Notes under the pieces: model-generated
Told to the model about the DNA's origin: nothing
What the model saw: only the letters and a program-made list of their open reading frames with translations
Databases searched by the model: none
Shown here: piece by piece, positions 20,162 through 28,379 of the stretch
Position numbering within the stretch: the stretch's first letter is position 1
Layout: every line of letters starts with the position of its first letter
DNA from: Lachnospiraceae bacterium 3-1
GTDB taxonomy: Bacteria; Bacillota; Clostridia; Lachnospirales; Lachnospiraceae
Direction: 5' to 3'
Assembly (NCBI GenBank): GCA_000403255.2
Contig: KE159593.1
Location: 253,969-317,968 of the forward strand
DNA: 64,000 bases
Translations under genes and position numbers: made by a program

Positions 20162-21010
20162 TTAATCCTCCTTATTCATTACATCCTCAAATGCTTGAAG
20201 ATCCTTTTTGTCTTGCACTGTTTTCTTAAGTGATAATTGACAGATTACATTTGGGTTGCTAGTATTTGATAATCTTCTAACTTCAAAAACATATTTCTTT
20301 GATTTAGAAAGTGTTTTTGAGTAATTATTATCCTTAAATTGATATGTGTGTTCTTCGCACATCATTTTTCTTTTATGTATATAAGTGTCAGAGTGAAGAA
20401 AACACCTTATCTTTCCGCCGACTGACTTGTATTCGATAGTTCCTGAGATACCTTCTTCATTTAATCCTTGCATTATTTCTTCATTATTGTTTGATTCATT
20501 AGGGTCTGCGGAACCGCTTGTTTTTCTACGATAAAAAGCCTCAATAGTGAAGTAATCAGAAAAACTGCTGGATGGAAAAATTATTATGTCCGTTCCTTCT
20601 GTCATAAAGAATATAACCTTTTTTACAGAATAGAAATCTTGGACTAAACCATAGAGCGTTGAACTGTCGACCTCTACGGGAATTCCCTTTTTTCCGACTT
20701 TGTAATATCTCTTATATAATCCATCCATATATGCAATAATTCTTTTGCAATTATCAGATAATGGAACTTTGTTTCTTTTTGAAAAATCAAATGATTTCGT
20801 ATCTTCGTTGGGAAATAATACAAACTGGCAGCATTGAGAATCCCCAGCTTTTACTTCAACAAAGAATTCATCGGATGCTGCTGGTTCAATTTTGATGTCA
20901 GCTTTTGTTGAGTCTGATTTGCCGTACGGTTCAATTGAATTATTATCTCCGTACATACGTCTTAAATATTCGTAACACCTGTTTTCTAATTCTTCCCAAG
21001 CATTAGCCAT
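20162..21010 (-). CDS. PD-(D/E)XK restriction endonuclease subunit 2
   Basis: A 282-residue paralogue of subunit 1. It has AWEELENRCYEYL at the N-terminus and a core of ADIKIE (Asp38) and FFVEVK (Glu52, Lys54), followed by QCCQFVLFPNEDT. Both copies keep all expected catalytic residues, so neither looks dead. Together the subunits match the size and gene count of BbvCI/Bpu10I-type heterodimers, although no close sequence match to those enzymes is claimed. Confidence 0.78.
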   Translation of the reverse strand: MANAWEELENRCYEYLRRMYGDNNSIEPYGKSDSTKADIKIEPAASDEFFVEVKAGDSQCCQFVLFPNEDTKSFDFSKRNKVPLSDNCKRIIAYMDGLYKRYYKVGKKGIPVEVDSSTLYGLVQDFYSVKKVIFFMTEGTDIIIFPSSSFSDYFTIEAFYRRKTSGSADPNESNNNEEIMQGLNEEGISGTIEYKSVGGKIRCFLHSDTYIHKRKMMCEEHTYQFKDNNYSKTLSKSKKYVFEVRRLSNTSNPNVICQLSLKKTVQDKKDLQAFEDVMNKED

Positions 21011-21013
21011 AAT

Positions 21014-21988
21014 CTAGTGCACCTCACTTTCAATGAAATTTTTAATTGAACAACCCAGGGCCTTTATAACATTAACGGTCATTGCATTACCTGCCTGCAT
21101 TAGGAGGTGCCTATCGGATACTTCATTCTTTACTCTGTCAGCATATGCCTTTGGAAATCCTTGAAGGAGCAATGCTTCATAACCAGTCAGCTGATATATC
21201 GTATGGTTCTTAACATATAGAACACCATCCCTCTGTGCCCTTAATGTTGGGCAGCGGCCGTCATAAATGCGAAGATCATTCATACGAGTATCAATTATTT
21301 TGCCCTCCATCTCCTTTATGTCAACAACGGTGTACTTACCGTTGTTGGTAGGGTTTTTTAGGTAATAAGAGAGAATATCGAGTCTTTCAGGACTTGCGAT
21401 GTTATCGTCAATTAAGAAATCAGAAAGAGAAGGTTTCTCTACCGGTTCAGGCCATTGAAATTCATCAATACTCTTTCCTAAATCTTTCCTTATGCCAACA
21501 AAGTAAACTCTTTGGCGCATTTGAGGTACGCCATATTCAAGACTGGTAAGTACTTTATATACAACATCATAACCAACACGATTTAGTTCGTTAATGATGA
21601 TTTTTATGGTATTCCCTTTGTCATGAGTTACTAGTCCTTTTACATTTTCTAATAGAAAACATTTGGGCTGTGTTTCTTCTAGTATTCTCGCTAAGTGAAA
21701 TATAATCTGTCCTCTATCATCAGAGAAGCCTTCTTTTCTACCAATAACTGAGAAGGTTTGACACGGGAATCCTGCGATTAACATATCATAGGGTTGTAAC
21801 TTTTCAGTTTTAATTCTCTTTAAATTATAGTAGTAGGGTTCGTCTGTAGTATCATGCATTAAGGTATAAGTACGAACAGCTAGTTTGCTTGTATCTGAGT
21901 AACCTATGCTTTTAAGTCCGGCTTGCTCTAAACCTAGACGGCCGCCGCCAATACCAGAGCATAAATCTAAAAAAGTATTAATTCTCAT
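21014..21988 (-). CDS. DNA (cytosine-5-)-methyltransferase, RM enzyme 2
   Basis: A 324-residue C5 methyltransferase. Motif I is FLDLCSGIGGGRLGLE, motif IV GFPCQTFSVIG holds the catalytic Cys, motif VI is LENVKG, and motif X is LLMQAGNAMTVNV. It differs clearly from enzyme 1, as expected if each modifies a different strand of an asymmetric sequence. It is the first gene of the minus-strand operon, followed at 3-bp gaps by the two nuclease subunits. Confidence 0.95.
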   Translation of the reverse strand: MRINTFLDLCSGIGGGRLGLEQAGLKSIGYSDTSKLAVRTYTLMHDTTDEPYYYNLKRIKTEKLQPYDMLIAGFPCQTFSVIGRKEGFSDDRGQIIFHLARILEETQPKCFLLENVKGLVTHDKGNTIKIIINELNRVGYDVVYKVLTSLEYGVPQMRQRVYFVGIRKDLGKSIDEFQWPEPVEKPSLSDFLIDDNIASPERLDILSYYLKNPTNNGKYTVVDIKEMEGKIIDTRMNDLRIYDGRCPTLRAQRDGVLYVKNHTIYQLTGYEALLLQGFPKAYADRVKNEVSDRHLLMQAGNAMTVNVIKALGCSIKNFIESEVH

Positions 21989-22012
21989 TGTTCTTAATCC
22001 TTCATTGGTTTG

Positions 22013-22468
22013 TTATTTTAGTTCCGGGGCAGGAGCATCGAGATTTCTATTGAAATATAGTTCTGATACCCCATTGCCTTCAAAGATTTCTAACATCATA
22101 TTCAAATGCCATAAGGTTTCTTTTTTCTTTAATTCTTCAAGTGGCATCCAGAATATTTCTCCCTCTGATGAGGATTGAATGTTTCCAAAATATGTGTTGG
22201 TCTTATACAGGAAAACCATATAGCGAGAACCGTCAAATTCTATCCAGTCCTTAATGCCACAGAACTGAAGATTACTAATTGTTAGTCCTGTTTCTTCTTG
22301 GATTTCTCATATCATCGAATCGACCACGGATTCATTGCTTTCTACGTGACCGCCTGGGAAAATTAATCCCTTGGAGTTGTGTATAAGCTTTTCTTCGACA
22401 AGTACATATCCCTGGTCATCATAGATCATACACATATTCGTGAGTTCGACCAGGGTTTTACAATTCAT
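22013..22468 (-). pseudogene. NUDIX hydrolase with nonsense codon in the Nudix box
   Basis: The frame from the ATG at 22468 encodes a NUDIX protein of about 150 residues. An in-frame TGA (22309-22307) replaces the conserved Arg of the Nudix box, so GGHVESNESVVDSMI is followed by stop and then EIQEETGL. CGA to TGA explains it in one step. The rest is intact to 22013. Truncation before the catalytic glutamates should abolish activity unless the codon is read through. The substrate is unknown. Confidence 0.85.
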
Positions 22469-22478
22469 TCGCTCCACC

Positions 22479-22682
22479 TCAATTCTTTATTGTTTCCATT
22501 ATGTCTTCTAACTTACAATCCATTGCCTCACAGATTTTGAGAAGTACATCTGTAGTGATGTTGGCACCCTTGGCAAGTTTGGCTATGGAAGCTGCACTGA
22601 TTCCGGCAGCCTCTTTGAGATCATTTTTATTCATTTCTTTATCTATCAACATCTTCCATAATTTGTTGTAACTGATTCGCAT
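22479..22682 (-). CDS. XRE/Cro-type helix-turn-helix protein
   Basis: A 67-residue single-domain regulator of the HTH_26 type (NKNDLKEAAGISAASIAKLAKG, then TTDVLLKICEAMDCKLEDIMETI). It lies just upstream of the NUDIX pseudogene on the same strand. Such small regulators often control defence or toxin modules; its target here is unknown. Confidence 0.82.
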   Translation of the reverse strand: MRISYNKLWKMLIDKEMNKNDLKEAAGISAASIAKLAKGANITTDVLLKICEAMDCKLEDIMETIKN

Positions 22683-22697
22683 TTTCTGTCCTCTGTT

Positions 22698-23260
22698 TAA
22701 TCTGTTACATCCATAAGAAAGCCATATCGACCTTCTTCGAGTCCTTTAGTGAAAGTAATTACATTAGTTCTAGTAGATTCAAAATCGATAGCAGGAACAT
22801 CTTACATATTGTCGAGAAGAATAACCTGACCACAATCTTGATGGTTAGTGAAATATGTATAGAGAGAGGCTCTCATACTTTCAGGTGATACATCCGATAC
22901 ACCCTGATCCAATCCGAGAAGAGGTGTGTCAATTACAAGTAGTCCTGGGTCGTACACAGCGTATTCTGAAAGGTACTGTCTAAAGGACATTGCAATAATA
23001 CTGTTCAGGAATGAGGTGTATCCTTGACCATTAAAGTTCTGCTTTTTGAGTTCGTTTATTTCTACATCAAAACTTGAAAGGTTAAGACGAGCAGTAGTGA
23101 GGTTCGGAAAACTGCACTCTGTTAACGCATCTTTAAGTAGCTTATCGATTCTCTCTTGGAAGTCTTTATCAAGTAATTCCTTAGGATGATATTCCGTTTC
23201 GGATTCATCTTCGCTTGGTAATTCTCGAAGATCTGTTTCCCAACTGGTGTGCTGTATCAT
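22698..23260 (-). pseudogene. C-terminal stump of an ABC-3C (DUF3732-like) ATPase
   Basis: The fragment has the end of an SMC/RecF-like ATPase: LPSEDESE, FNGQGYTSFLNSIIAMSFRQYL and Walker B-like LLVIDTPLLGLDQG. The N-terminal part with Walker A is lost at the IS630 element (about 23262). A premature TAA (22804-22802) interrupts the frame; the family end (DVPAIDFEST...GRYGFLMDV) continues to 22698. Related ATPases belong to ABC-three-component defence systems, and the assignment to DUF3732 is from memory of the family. Confidence 0.65.
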
Positions 23261-23261
23261 T

Positions 23262-24130
23262 GATATTTAGCTTATGTGTCACCTCTATTATGAGGTGGCA
23301 GACGAAATTATTGGATAAAGTGATATCAGCTTTTCTCTGGCATCTCCCGTTTGGAAATGCCACCGTATTTTAGCTTCATCACGATTGCGCTCGGTTTCCC
23401 ATGCAGACAGTTCGTTTTTTAGCCTGGCGATTGTATCTATACGACGTGATAGGCATTGTCGTGTCATTACATTAAGTTCAATTTCAGCCATGTCAAGCCA
23501 GCTCCCATGCCTGGGCGTGTAATGGATTTCCAGACGCTTTATAATCCTCCTCGCTTCCTTTGGCGGAAACGCTTTGTAAAGGGATGCGGCTTTATGAGTA
23601 TTCCGGTTATCCATGACCAGAATGATCTTTTCGGCATCCGGGAACATCACATCTGATAAATATTTGATTTCCTGCGCCCAGTCAATGGCAGTGCGGTGCT
23701 CATGGACGCTCACATGATGTTTTCCTCCAAGTGGTTCCACGAAAGCAAATATACTGCAGGTGCCGGGCTGCATGCGATTTCGATCATGCGGGCTTCTGCG
23801 CGCCCATCGAATTTCCGTCGCGCCTGGTCAGAGTTAACATTGCGGTTGAGTGAAGTGATGCCTTCAATCCCTTTTTCAGAATAAAGTTTCACTGTATTGG
23901 TAACTGTCGCCATACAGACACAGTTTGTTTTAGCAGATTGTTCATGAGTAAGAATTTTGCCATGTGCCTCATCCAGATCAATGATAATCTGGCATCTGTT
24001 GCGGACAGTTTTTGTTGTTTTCTTTTTACGCATAACGGATTTGAGTATTTTAAGTTCGTCATCCGTTAATGAGATTTTGTATTTTTTAGGTCTTGCCATA
24101 GGAATCACCGCCGTTTCTTTTAGTATATCA
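23262..24130 (-). mobile_element. IS630-family insertion, internally deleted
   Basis: About 870 bp lies between the ATPase stump and an MFS stump and contains only transposase remains. Clear terminal inverted repeats could not be delimited by eye, so the ends are approximate. The element separates two truncated genes, consistent with insertion followed by deletion of flanking DNA. Confidence 0.65.
23288..24108 (-). pseudogene. IS630 transposase, two frames with internal deletion
   Basis: The N-terminal part (24108-23710) has the helix-turn-helix region (ARPKKYKISLTDDELKILK) through RAEARMIEIACSPAP. It then jumps, out of frame, to the DDE_3 C-terminal part (23773-23288: TCSIFAFVEPLGGKHHVSV, DNRNTHKAA, HGSWLDMAEIELN). 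The segment that normally carries the first catalytic Asp is missing. The second Asp and the Glu remain. The enzyme should be inactive. Confidence 0.85.
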
Positions 24131-24444
24131 CGAAACGACTTGGCAAACCAGCAATATTGGTGTCTGTGGTTGCATTTGCATCAGCAGGATTTTTTAATTC
24201 CATGTTATATCCTATACAGTTAGATGCATTGAATCAAAGGATTCCTTCCAAACAACGGGCTACATTAATTTCTGTAAACAGCATGTTTTTTTCAGTTGCC
24301 ATGATTGTTATGTTTCCATTGGCAGGGGCTATGGCGGATTATTGGGGGCTTCGAAAGGTTTTGACAGTAATTGGCTTGGCACTTTTGATTTTTATTCTTT
24401 ATTGGAGACTTGCAGAAAAGGAAGCTGTTTCTATGAATGAATAA
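24130..24444 (+). pseudogene. C-terminal stump of an MFS transporter
   Basis: The frame reads LGKPAILVSVVAFASAGFFNSMLYP with three or so membrane segments to the C-terminus (LTVIGLALLIFILYWRLAEKE). This is the last quarter of a 12-helix transporter. The N-terminal part is not elsewhere in the window, so it was lost with the island or IS insertion. A TTG at 24157 is the first start codon, but no RBS is seen. Confidence 0.75.
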
Positions 24445-24463
24445 AATTTATATGAGTTTGTAT

Positions 24464-24504
24464 AAATATACCACTTGATTTCATTTGAAATAAGTGGTAT
24501 ATTT
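24464..24504. terminator. 13-bp inverted repeat between MFS stump and marR
   Basis: AAATATACCACTT (24464-24476) and its exact complement (24492-24504) enclose 15 nt. It may end transcription from the left or be part of the marR control region. Confidence 0.45.
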
Positions 24505-24521
24505 AGTTTAAAATTAAACTA
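24504..24521. promoter_or_regulatory. MarR operator copy 1
   Basis: TAGTTTAA-AA-TTAAACTA is a perfect 8-2-8 palindrome ending just before the marR RBS. The same sequence recurs before the citrate synthase gene (25020-25036), so it is the likely site of the MarR protein encoded between the two. Confidence 0.75.
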
Positions 24522-24534
24522 TGAGGTGGAATCG

Positions 24535-24975
24535 ATGGACTGGATGCTGGAAGGGCTTTTGCAGGGAACGCAGTTTCAAACATTATATAACCGGAAAATC
24601 GAATCATTACGCGAGGAGTACCATCTGCGGAAAATTGATATTGATATTTTATATTTTCTCTATAAATCAGGAGAACATAATACCTCGAAGGACATCTGTA
24701 ACCTTCATTTATTTAATAAAGGACATATTTCTCAATCTGTGGATCGTATGGTAAAGCAGGGGTTAATTCATGCGGTTCATGATACGGAGGATCGGCGGTG
24801 TGTACATCTGGTTTTGACGGAAAAGGCGGTGCAGATTATTGAACAAGCGACAAAGCTGCGGAGTCAGATGTACAATATTATTTTACAGGGAGTTACAGAG
24901 GAAGAGCGAAAGGTATTGCATCAGGTTTCTGGGAAAGTGAATCAGAATATCAAGAATGCTTTGCGAAATTCTTAA
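24535..24975 (+). CDS. MarR-family transcriptional regulator
   Basis: A 146-residue winged-helix regulator. The DNA-binding part reads HNTSKDICNLHLFNKGHISQ, then SVDRMVKQGLI and the wing DTEDRRCVHLVLTEKA with the family D-x-R-x3-L pattern. The ATG at 24535 follows GAGGTGG. It is the upstream neighbour of the citrate synthase gene, and both have the same palindrome before their start, which points to autoregulation and control of citrate synthase. Confidence 0.88.
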   Translation: MDWMLEGLLQGTQFQTLYNRKIESLREEYHLRKIDIDILYFLYKSGEHNTSKDICNLHLFNKGHISQSVDRMVKQGLIHAVHDTEDRRCVHLVLTEKAVQIIEQATKLRSQMYNIILQGVTEEERKVLHQVSGKVNQNIKNALRNS

Positions 24976-25019
24976 ATTATTCTAAAATCAGTTGGCAGTA
25001 GTATGGGTTTATGATAAAA

Positions 25020-25036
25020 TAGTTTAAAATTAAACA
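25020..25036. promoter_or_regulatory. MarR operator copy 2, before citrate synthase
   Basis: TAGTTTAAAATTAAACA repeats 17 of 18 positions of the site before marR. It lies about 35 bp before the citrate synthase start. Confidence 0.75.
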
Positions 25037-25070
25037 ATTGGAAACGACAGATTTAGGAGGGATTGGATAT

Positions 25071-26408
25071 ATGAGAAATGAAAACGAATTGATGGAATAT
25101 GCGCTCAAGCAGGAAGCCCTTTGTAGGAAAAATGACAGTATCTCAGATAGTTTATTTGAAGAATATGGGGTAAATAGAGGATTACGTGACATGAATGGAA
25201 AGGGTGTATTGACAGGGCTTACAACCATTTCCAAGATTGTTTCTTTTGCAGATGTAAATGGAGTAAAGACACCATGCGACGGACAGCTGTGGTATCGTGG
25301 CTATAATGTGCAAAACCTTGTAAAACAGATGGCAGAAGATGGATTTGGATTTGAAAAAACAGCGTATCTTTTGCTGTTTGGTGAGATGCCAAACGGGGAA
25401 GAGCTGCAAGAATTTTGTAAAGTAATGGCACAGTGCAGAACTCTCCCAACCAATTTTACTAGGGATGTTATTATGAAAGCGGCAACCAAAGATATTATGA
25501 ATTCTATGACAAGAAGTATTTTGACGTTGGCTTCTTATGATAATCAGATGGGTTCCCCGGATATTATTAGTAATAGCTTGAGACAATGTATCGAATTGAT
25601 CAGTATTTTTCCTATGCTTGCTGTATATGGCTATCATGCGTATAATCATTATGAAAATGATGATAGTATGTACATACATCGGCCAGAGCCGGAGCTTTCT
25701 ACTGCGGAGAATTTGTTGATGATGCTGCGGCCAGACAAGAATTATAGTAAGTTGGAAGCAAAGGTGTTAGATGTAGCATTGCTTTTGCATATGGAACATG
25801 GAGGCGGAAATAATTCTACATTTACCACACGAGTGGTAACTTCTTCTGGATCAGATACTTATTCTTCCATTGCAGCAGCGATGTCTTCTCTAAAAGGACC
25901 CAAGCATGGCGGCGCTAACATTAAAGTAATGGAAATGATGGAAAATATTCGTGGGAATATTAAAGATATTCATGATAAAGATGAAATTGAAGCGTATCTG
26001 GCAAAAATTCTTGCAGGAGAAGTTTTTGACCGCAAAGGTTTGATTTATGGTATGGGCCATGCAGTTTATTCTCTTTCAGATCCCAGAGAACGTGTGTTTA
26101 AGAGTTATGTGGAGAAGCTGGCAGGAGCCAAAGGCCGGGGAGATGATATGTTCTTATACAACAGCATAGAAGAGCTGGCGCCGAAGTTAATTGCTGGTGA
26201 ACGCAAGATATTCAAAGGTGTAAGCCCTAATGTGGACTTTTACAGTGGATTTGTGTATGAAATGTTGGGAATTCCTCAGGAGTTGTACACGGCGATTTTT
26301 GCCATTGCCCGGATTGTTGGATGGAGTGCGCATCGGATGGAAGAATTGATTGGCATGAACAAGATTATTCGCCCAGCTTATATGAGTGTTATGGAAGAAA
26401 AAGAGTGA
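25071..26408 (+). CDS. Citrate synthase
   Basis: Condenses acetyl-CoA with oxaloacetate. The 445-residue protein has the catalytic triad regions: MEHGGGNNSTF (first His), GMGHAVYSLSDPR (second His) and NVDFYSGF (Asp). SSLKGPKHGGAN binds substrate. The ATG at 25071 follows AGGAGG (25055-25060); an upstream TTG at 25038 lacks an RBS. In fermentative Clostridia this enzyme mainly feeds glutamate synthesis. A 2-methylcitrate synthase activity cannot be excluded. No aconitase or isocitrate dehydrogenase gene is adjacent. Confidence 0.93.
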   Translation: MRNENELMEYALKQEALCRKNDSISDSLFEEYGVNRGLRDMNGKGVLTGLTTISKIVSFADVNGVKTPCDGQLWYRGYNVQNLVKQMAEDGFGFEKTAYLLLFGEMPNGEELQEFCKVMAQCRTLPTNFTRDVIMKAATKDIMNSMTRSILTLASYDNQMGSPDIISNSLRQCIELISIFPMLAVYGYHAYNHYENDDSMYIHRPEPELSTAENLLMMLRPDKNYSKLEAKVLDVALLLHMEHGGGNNSTFTTRVVTSSGSDTYSSIAAAMSSLKGPKHGGANIKVMEMMENIRGNIKDIHDKDEIEAYLAKILAGEVFDRKGLIYGMGHAVYSLSDPRERVFKSYVEKLAGAKGRGDDMFLYNSIEELAPKLIAGERKIFKGVSPNVDFYSGFVYEMLGIPQELYTAIFAIARIVGWSAHRMEELIGMNKIIRPAYMSVMEEKE

Positions 26409-26419
26409 AAAATGGATGT

Positions 26420-26516
26420 TTTGCAATTTGGGTTTCCCTATTTTACAATTCATGGAAACCTTTTGGTTCTATAATATCGGCTATTATAAAAAATGGGGAA
26501 ACTCAAATTTTGCAAG
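26420..26516. repeat. Imperfect inverted repeat of about 25 bp
   Basis: TTTGCAATTTGGGTTTCCC...ATTTT (26420-26444) is mirrored by AAAATGGGGAAACTCAAATTT and TGCAA (26490-26516) around 45 bp. It lies between citrate synthase and tRNA-Pro. It may be a terminator-like fold or a small MITE-like insertion. Confidence 0.5.
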
Positions 26517-26518
26517 GA

Positions 26519-26547
26519 TTGACAAATTTCAAAAAGTGTGTTATTAT
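26519..26547 (+). promoter_or_regulatory. tRNA-Pro promoter
   Basis: TTGACA (26519-26524) and TATTAT (26542-26547) are 17 bp apart; the tRNA begins 14 nt later. Confidence 0.8.
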
Positions 26548-26560
26548 GCCATAGTGATAT

Positions 26561-26634
26561 CGATGCGTGGCTCAGCTTGGTAGAGCGCTGCGTTCGGGAC
26601 GCAGAAGTCGCAGGTTCAAATCCTGTCGCATCGA
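26561..26634 (+). tRNA. tRNA-Pro (anticodon CGG)
   Basis: CGATGCG pairs with CGCATCG (acceptor stem). The anticodon stem CTGCG/CGCAG holds loop TTCGGGA with CGG. The T arm has GGTTCAAAT. Discriminator A is present and CCA is not encoded. The 74-nt gene ends just before the integrase of the mobile element, so its 3' half is the likely integration site. Confidence 0.95.
26610..26634 (+). other. Probable attachment site (attL) in tRNA 3' end
   Basis: Tyrosine integrases often use the T-arm and 3' end of tRNA genes. The integrase gene starts its stop codon side about 90 bp beyond this point. No second copy of the tRNA 3' sequence is seen in the window, so the other end lies to the right. Confidence 0.5.
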
Positions 26635-26673
26635 GTAACGAAAAGCCAGTAAAACCAAGGCTTGTGGCAAAAG

Positions 26674-26701
26674 AAAGGCACTCCATTAAGGGGTGCTTTT
26701 C
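26674..26701 (+). terminator. Hairpin after tRNA-Pro
   Basis: AAAGGCACTCC and GGGGTGCTTTT with a 5-nt loop, then TCTTG. It terminates the tRNA transcript and, read backwards, may terminate the integrase gene. Confidence 0.7.
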
Positions 26702-26722
26702 TTGTATTTGGCTAACATTTGA

Positions 26723-28006
26723 CTAACATTGTTTCTGGGAGCCCCCAGAGAACAATTCCCCCAGGGATTCTGCTGCAAGCTCATCCTGTTTCTTTAGGGC
26801 ATGTGCATAAATGTCCATTGTGGTGGATGTTTCGGAATGCCCAAGGCGGCTTGAAACGGTCTTTATGTCCACATTCTGGGCAATCAACAGCGTGGCAGAC
26901 GTGTGCCGCAAGCCATGCAGGGTGATTTCCGGCAGCTTGTCCGCATGGGTTTCGTTGTATATGCGGATAACTTTCTTGAACACTTTGTTTGGGGTGGATA
27001 TGTCCATCTGTTTCCCGTCATCTTGGATGAACAGGTAATTGTCCCCTTTCCAGTAAGTCCCTAGGGATAGGCGGTACTGCTGCTGTTCTTTCTTATGCCT
27101 GTGGATTAGCCCCATTGTGCTGGCCGGGAGCGTCACTGTCCGGTTGGAGGAGAAGGTCTTAGGGGGCTTCGTAATAATGCCCCCTTTGGTTCTGGCGGAT
27201 GCCTTGTTGACGGTGATGGCATGGCTTTGGAAATCTATGTCATCCCAAGTCAGGGCAATTAATTCACCGCGCCGGAACCCGCCAAAGACAGCTAGGTGGA
27301 ACAGCACCTTGAACTGCAGGGGGATTTCCCTTTCCTCATAATGCTTCTTGCTTTCGGAGCCGTCCTTCTTTGTGCGTCCCCAATGGGCAACGGTATAGGG
27401 CATTTCCAACTGGCTTAGGAAGGCCTTTGCCTGCTCCAGGGTAAAATGCTTCACGTCTGCCTGTTTTTCCACCTTAGGGGGCTTTACGCGCTGGCAGGGG
27501 TTGCTTTCTATTAGCTGCCAGTATACGGCCGTGTTCAGGCTGCTGCTAATGATTTGGTGGATGCGCTTAATCGTCCTTGCGCTGTAAGGCTTTTGTTTTC
27601 CGTTTTGGGTATAGCCATGTTCGGCAAGCTCATTGTATAGTTTGGTTAAGTGTAATGGCTGTATCTCTGACAGCCTTAAATGCCCGATTGCTGGCAGGAT
27701 GATGTTATTCAGGGAGTTTTCACACCGCTCAATGGAAGTGCGTTCCATTTGCTTTTCCGCATATTCAGAGAGCCATAATGCAGAATATTCCTGATAGGTC
27801 ATTTTTTCGCCTTTTAGGTATTTGCCGCTTTTTACCTTATCCTCGAAATCCATGACGAACCGTTCCAATGCCTTCTGGTTCTGCTTTTCTGTTCTGCTGG
27901 GGTCTGGCGTCCACGTGGCTGTTTCCAGTATCTGCTTGTCATGGATGTCCCTGCCGTTGCTCACGGTTACCTGGTAGCTTTTCCCCCTTTTCCTGATGCT
28001 TGCCAT
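26723..28006 (-). CDS. int: Tyrosine integrase of the mobile element
   Basis: A 427-residue phage/ICE integrase. It has an N-terminal arm-binding domain (MASIRKRGKSYQVTVSNG), a SAM-like core-binding domain (YQEYSALWLSEYAEKQM), and a catalytic domain with FRRGELIALTWDD (Arg), LHGLRHTSATLL (His-x-x-Arg), LGHSETSTT and the tyrosine in MDIYAHA. The start at 28006 follows AAGGAAAGGA; an upstream ATG at 28042 adds an atypical leader. It inserts the element at tRNA-Pro. Confidence 0.94.
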   Translation of the reverse strand: MASIRKRGKSYQVTVSNGRDIHDKQILETATWTPDPSRTEKQNQKALERFVMDFEDKVKSGKYLKGEKMTYQEYSALWLSEYAEKQMERTSIERCENSLNNIILPAIGHLRLSEIQPLHLTKLYNELAEHGYTQNGKQKPYSARTIKRIHQIISSSLNTAVYWQLIESNPCQRVKPPKVEKQADVKHFTLEQAKAFLSQLEMPYTVAHWGRTKKDGSESKKHYEEREIPLQFKVLFHLAVFGGFRRGELIALTWDDIDFQSHAITVNKASARTKGGIITKPPKTFSSNRTVTLPASTMGLIHRHKKEQQQYRLSLGTYWKGDNYLFIQDDGKQMDISTPNKVFKKVIRIYNETHADKLPEITLHGLRHTSATLLIAQNVDIKTVSSRLGHSETSTTMDIYAHALKKQDELAAESLGELFSGGSQKQC

Positions 28007-28160
28007 ATAAAAAATCAGTCCTTTCCTTAAAAATGGGTGCATTTTATAAAGGACTGTGATATACTGTTTTTGTTCAATATTGTATGTATATCATAATCCT
28101 TTATGGTATCTATCTGAAAGGCTCCGGTATTGGCCTACCGGGGCATTTTCAAATTTATGG

Positions 28161-28189
28161 TTGAAAAATCTGCATTTATGGCATATAAT
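28161..28189 (+). promoter_or_regulatory. Promoter of the antitoxin RNA
   Basis: TTGAAA (28161-28166) and TATAAT (28184-28189), 17-bp spacer, point to a start near 28196. No protein is encoded downstream before the terminator. Confidence 0.8.
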
Positions 28190-28216
28190 ATGCTTAACAA
28201 GGAAGTCGATACGATA

Positions 28217-28236
28217 GTTCACACCTATCCGTTTCC
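28217..28236 (+). repeat. Direct repeat copy 1 (antitoxin RNA 5' region)
   Basis: GTTCACACCTATCCGTTTCC matches TATTCACACCCTATCGGCTTCC at 28413-28434, which lies in the toxin mRNA leader on the other strand. Such repeats give short complementary segments in the two RNAs. Confidence 0.6.
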
Positions 28237-28251
28237 GGCGAAAATATTAGT

Positions 28252-28296
28252 AAAAAATAGCACCTTTACTTTGTCAGAGCGGGGGTGCTATTTTTT
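28252..28296. terminator. Bidirectional terminator shared by toxin and antitoxin RNA
   Basis: AAAAAATAGCACC (28252-28264) and GGTGCTATTTTTT (28284-28296) form a 13-bp stem with U-tracts on both strands. The toxin stop codon lies in its right arm. Confidence 0.85.
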
Positions 28297-28374
28297 ACGT
28301 TTTACATAGTCCAAAATGGCAACAACAAGAATCGCAAATGTGAGTAACACCATAAATTCTTCATATGTAGTCAT
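28288..28374 (-). CDS. Holin-like toxin peptide (type I TA, TxpA/BsrG/Hol_Tox type)
   Basis: A 28-residue hydrophobic peptide: a short acidic start (MTTYEEFM), one membrane helix (VLLTFAILVVAILDYV) and a basic tail (KRKK). MTTYE plus one helix is the hallmark of the putative holin-like toxin family. GGAGG (28382-28386 on the minus strand) lies 7 nt before the ATG. The RBS region can pair with an upstream CCTCCGTTC, so translation is probably held back by the leader fold. Over-expression of such peptides damages the membrane. Confidence 0.75.
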   Translation of the reverse strand: MTTYEEFMVLLTFAILVVAILDYVKRKK

Positions 28375-28379
28375 AAAAA

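Larger units (their letters stand above)
28196..28298 (+). ncRNA. Candidate antitoxin RNA of a type I toxin-antitoxin locus
   Basis: A strong promoter drives an RNA of about 100 nt that ends at a terminator inside the convergent toxin gene's 3' end. The RNA is complementary to the toxin mRNA over the terminator. It is also complementary through a direct repeat (TTCACACC-TATC-G-TTCC at 28218-28236 and 28415-28434) that the two genes transcribe in opposite directions. This mirrors the RNAI/RNAII arrangement of par on pAD1. Existence of the RNA is inferred from promoter and terminator. Confidence 0.65.

Noticed and set aside
26450-26686. Minus-strand reading frame with ATGFEPATSASRTQ
   Set aside because: This is the well-known false translation of tRNA antisense sequence; it overlaps tRNA-Pro.
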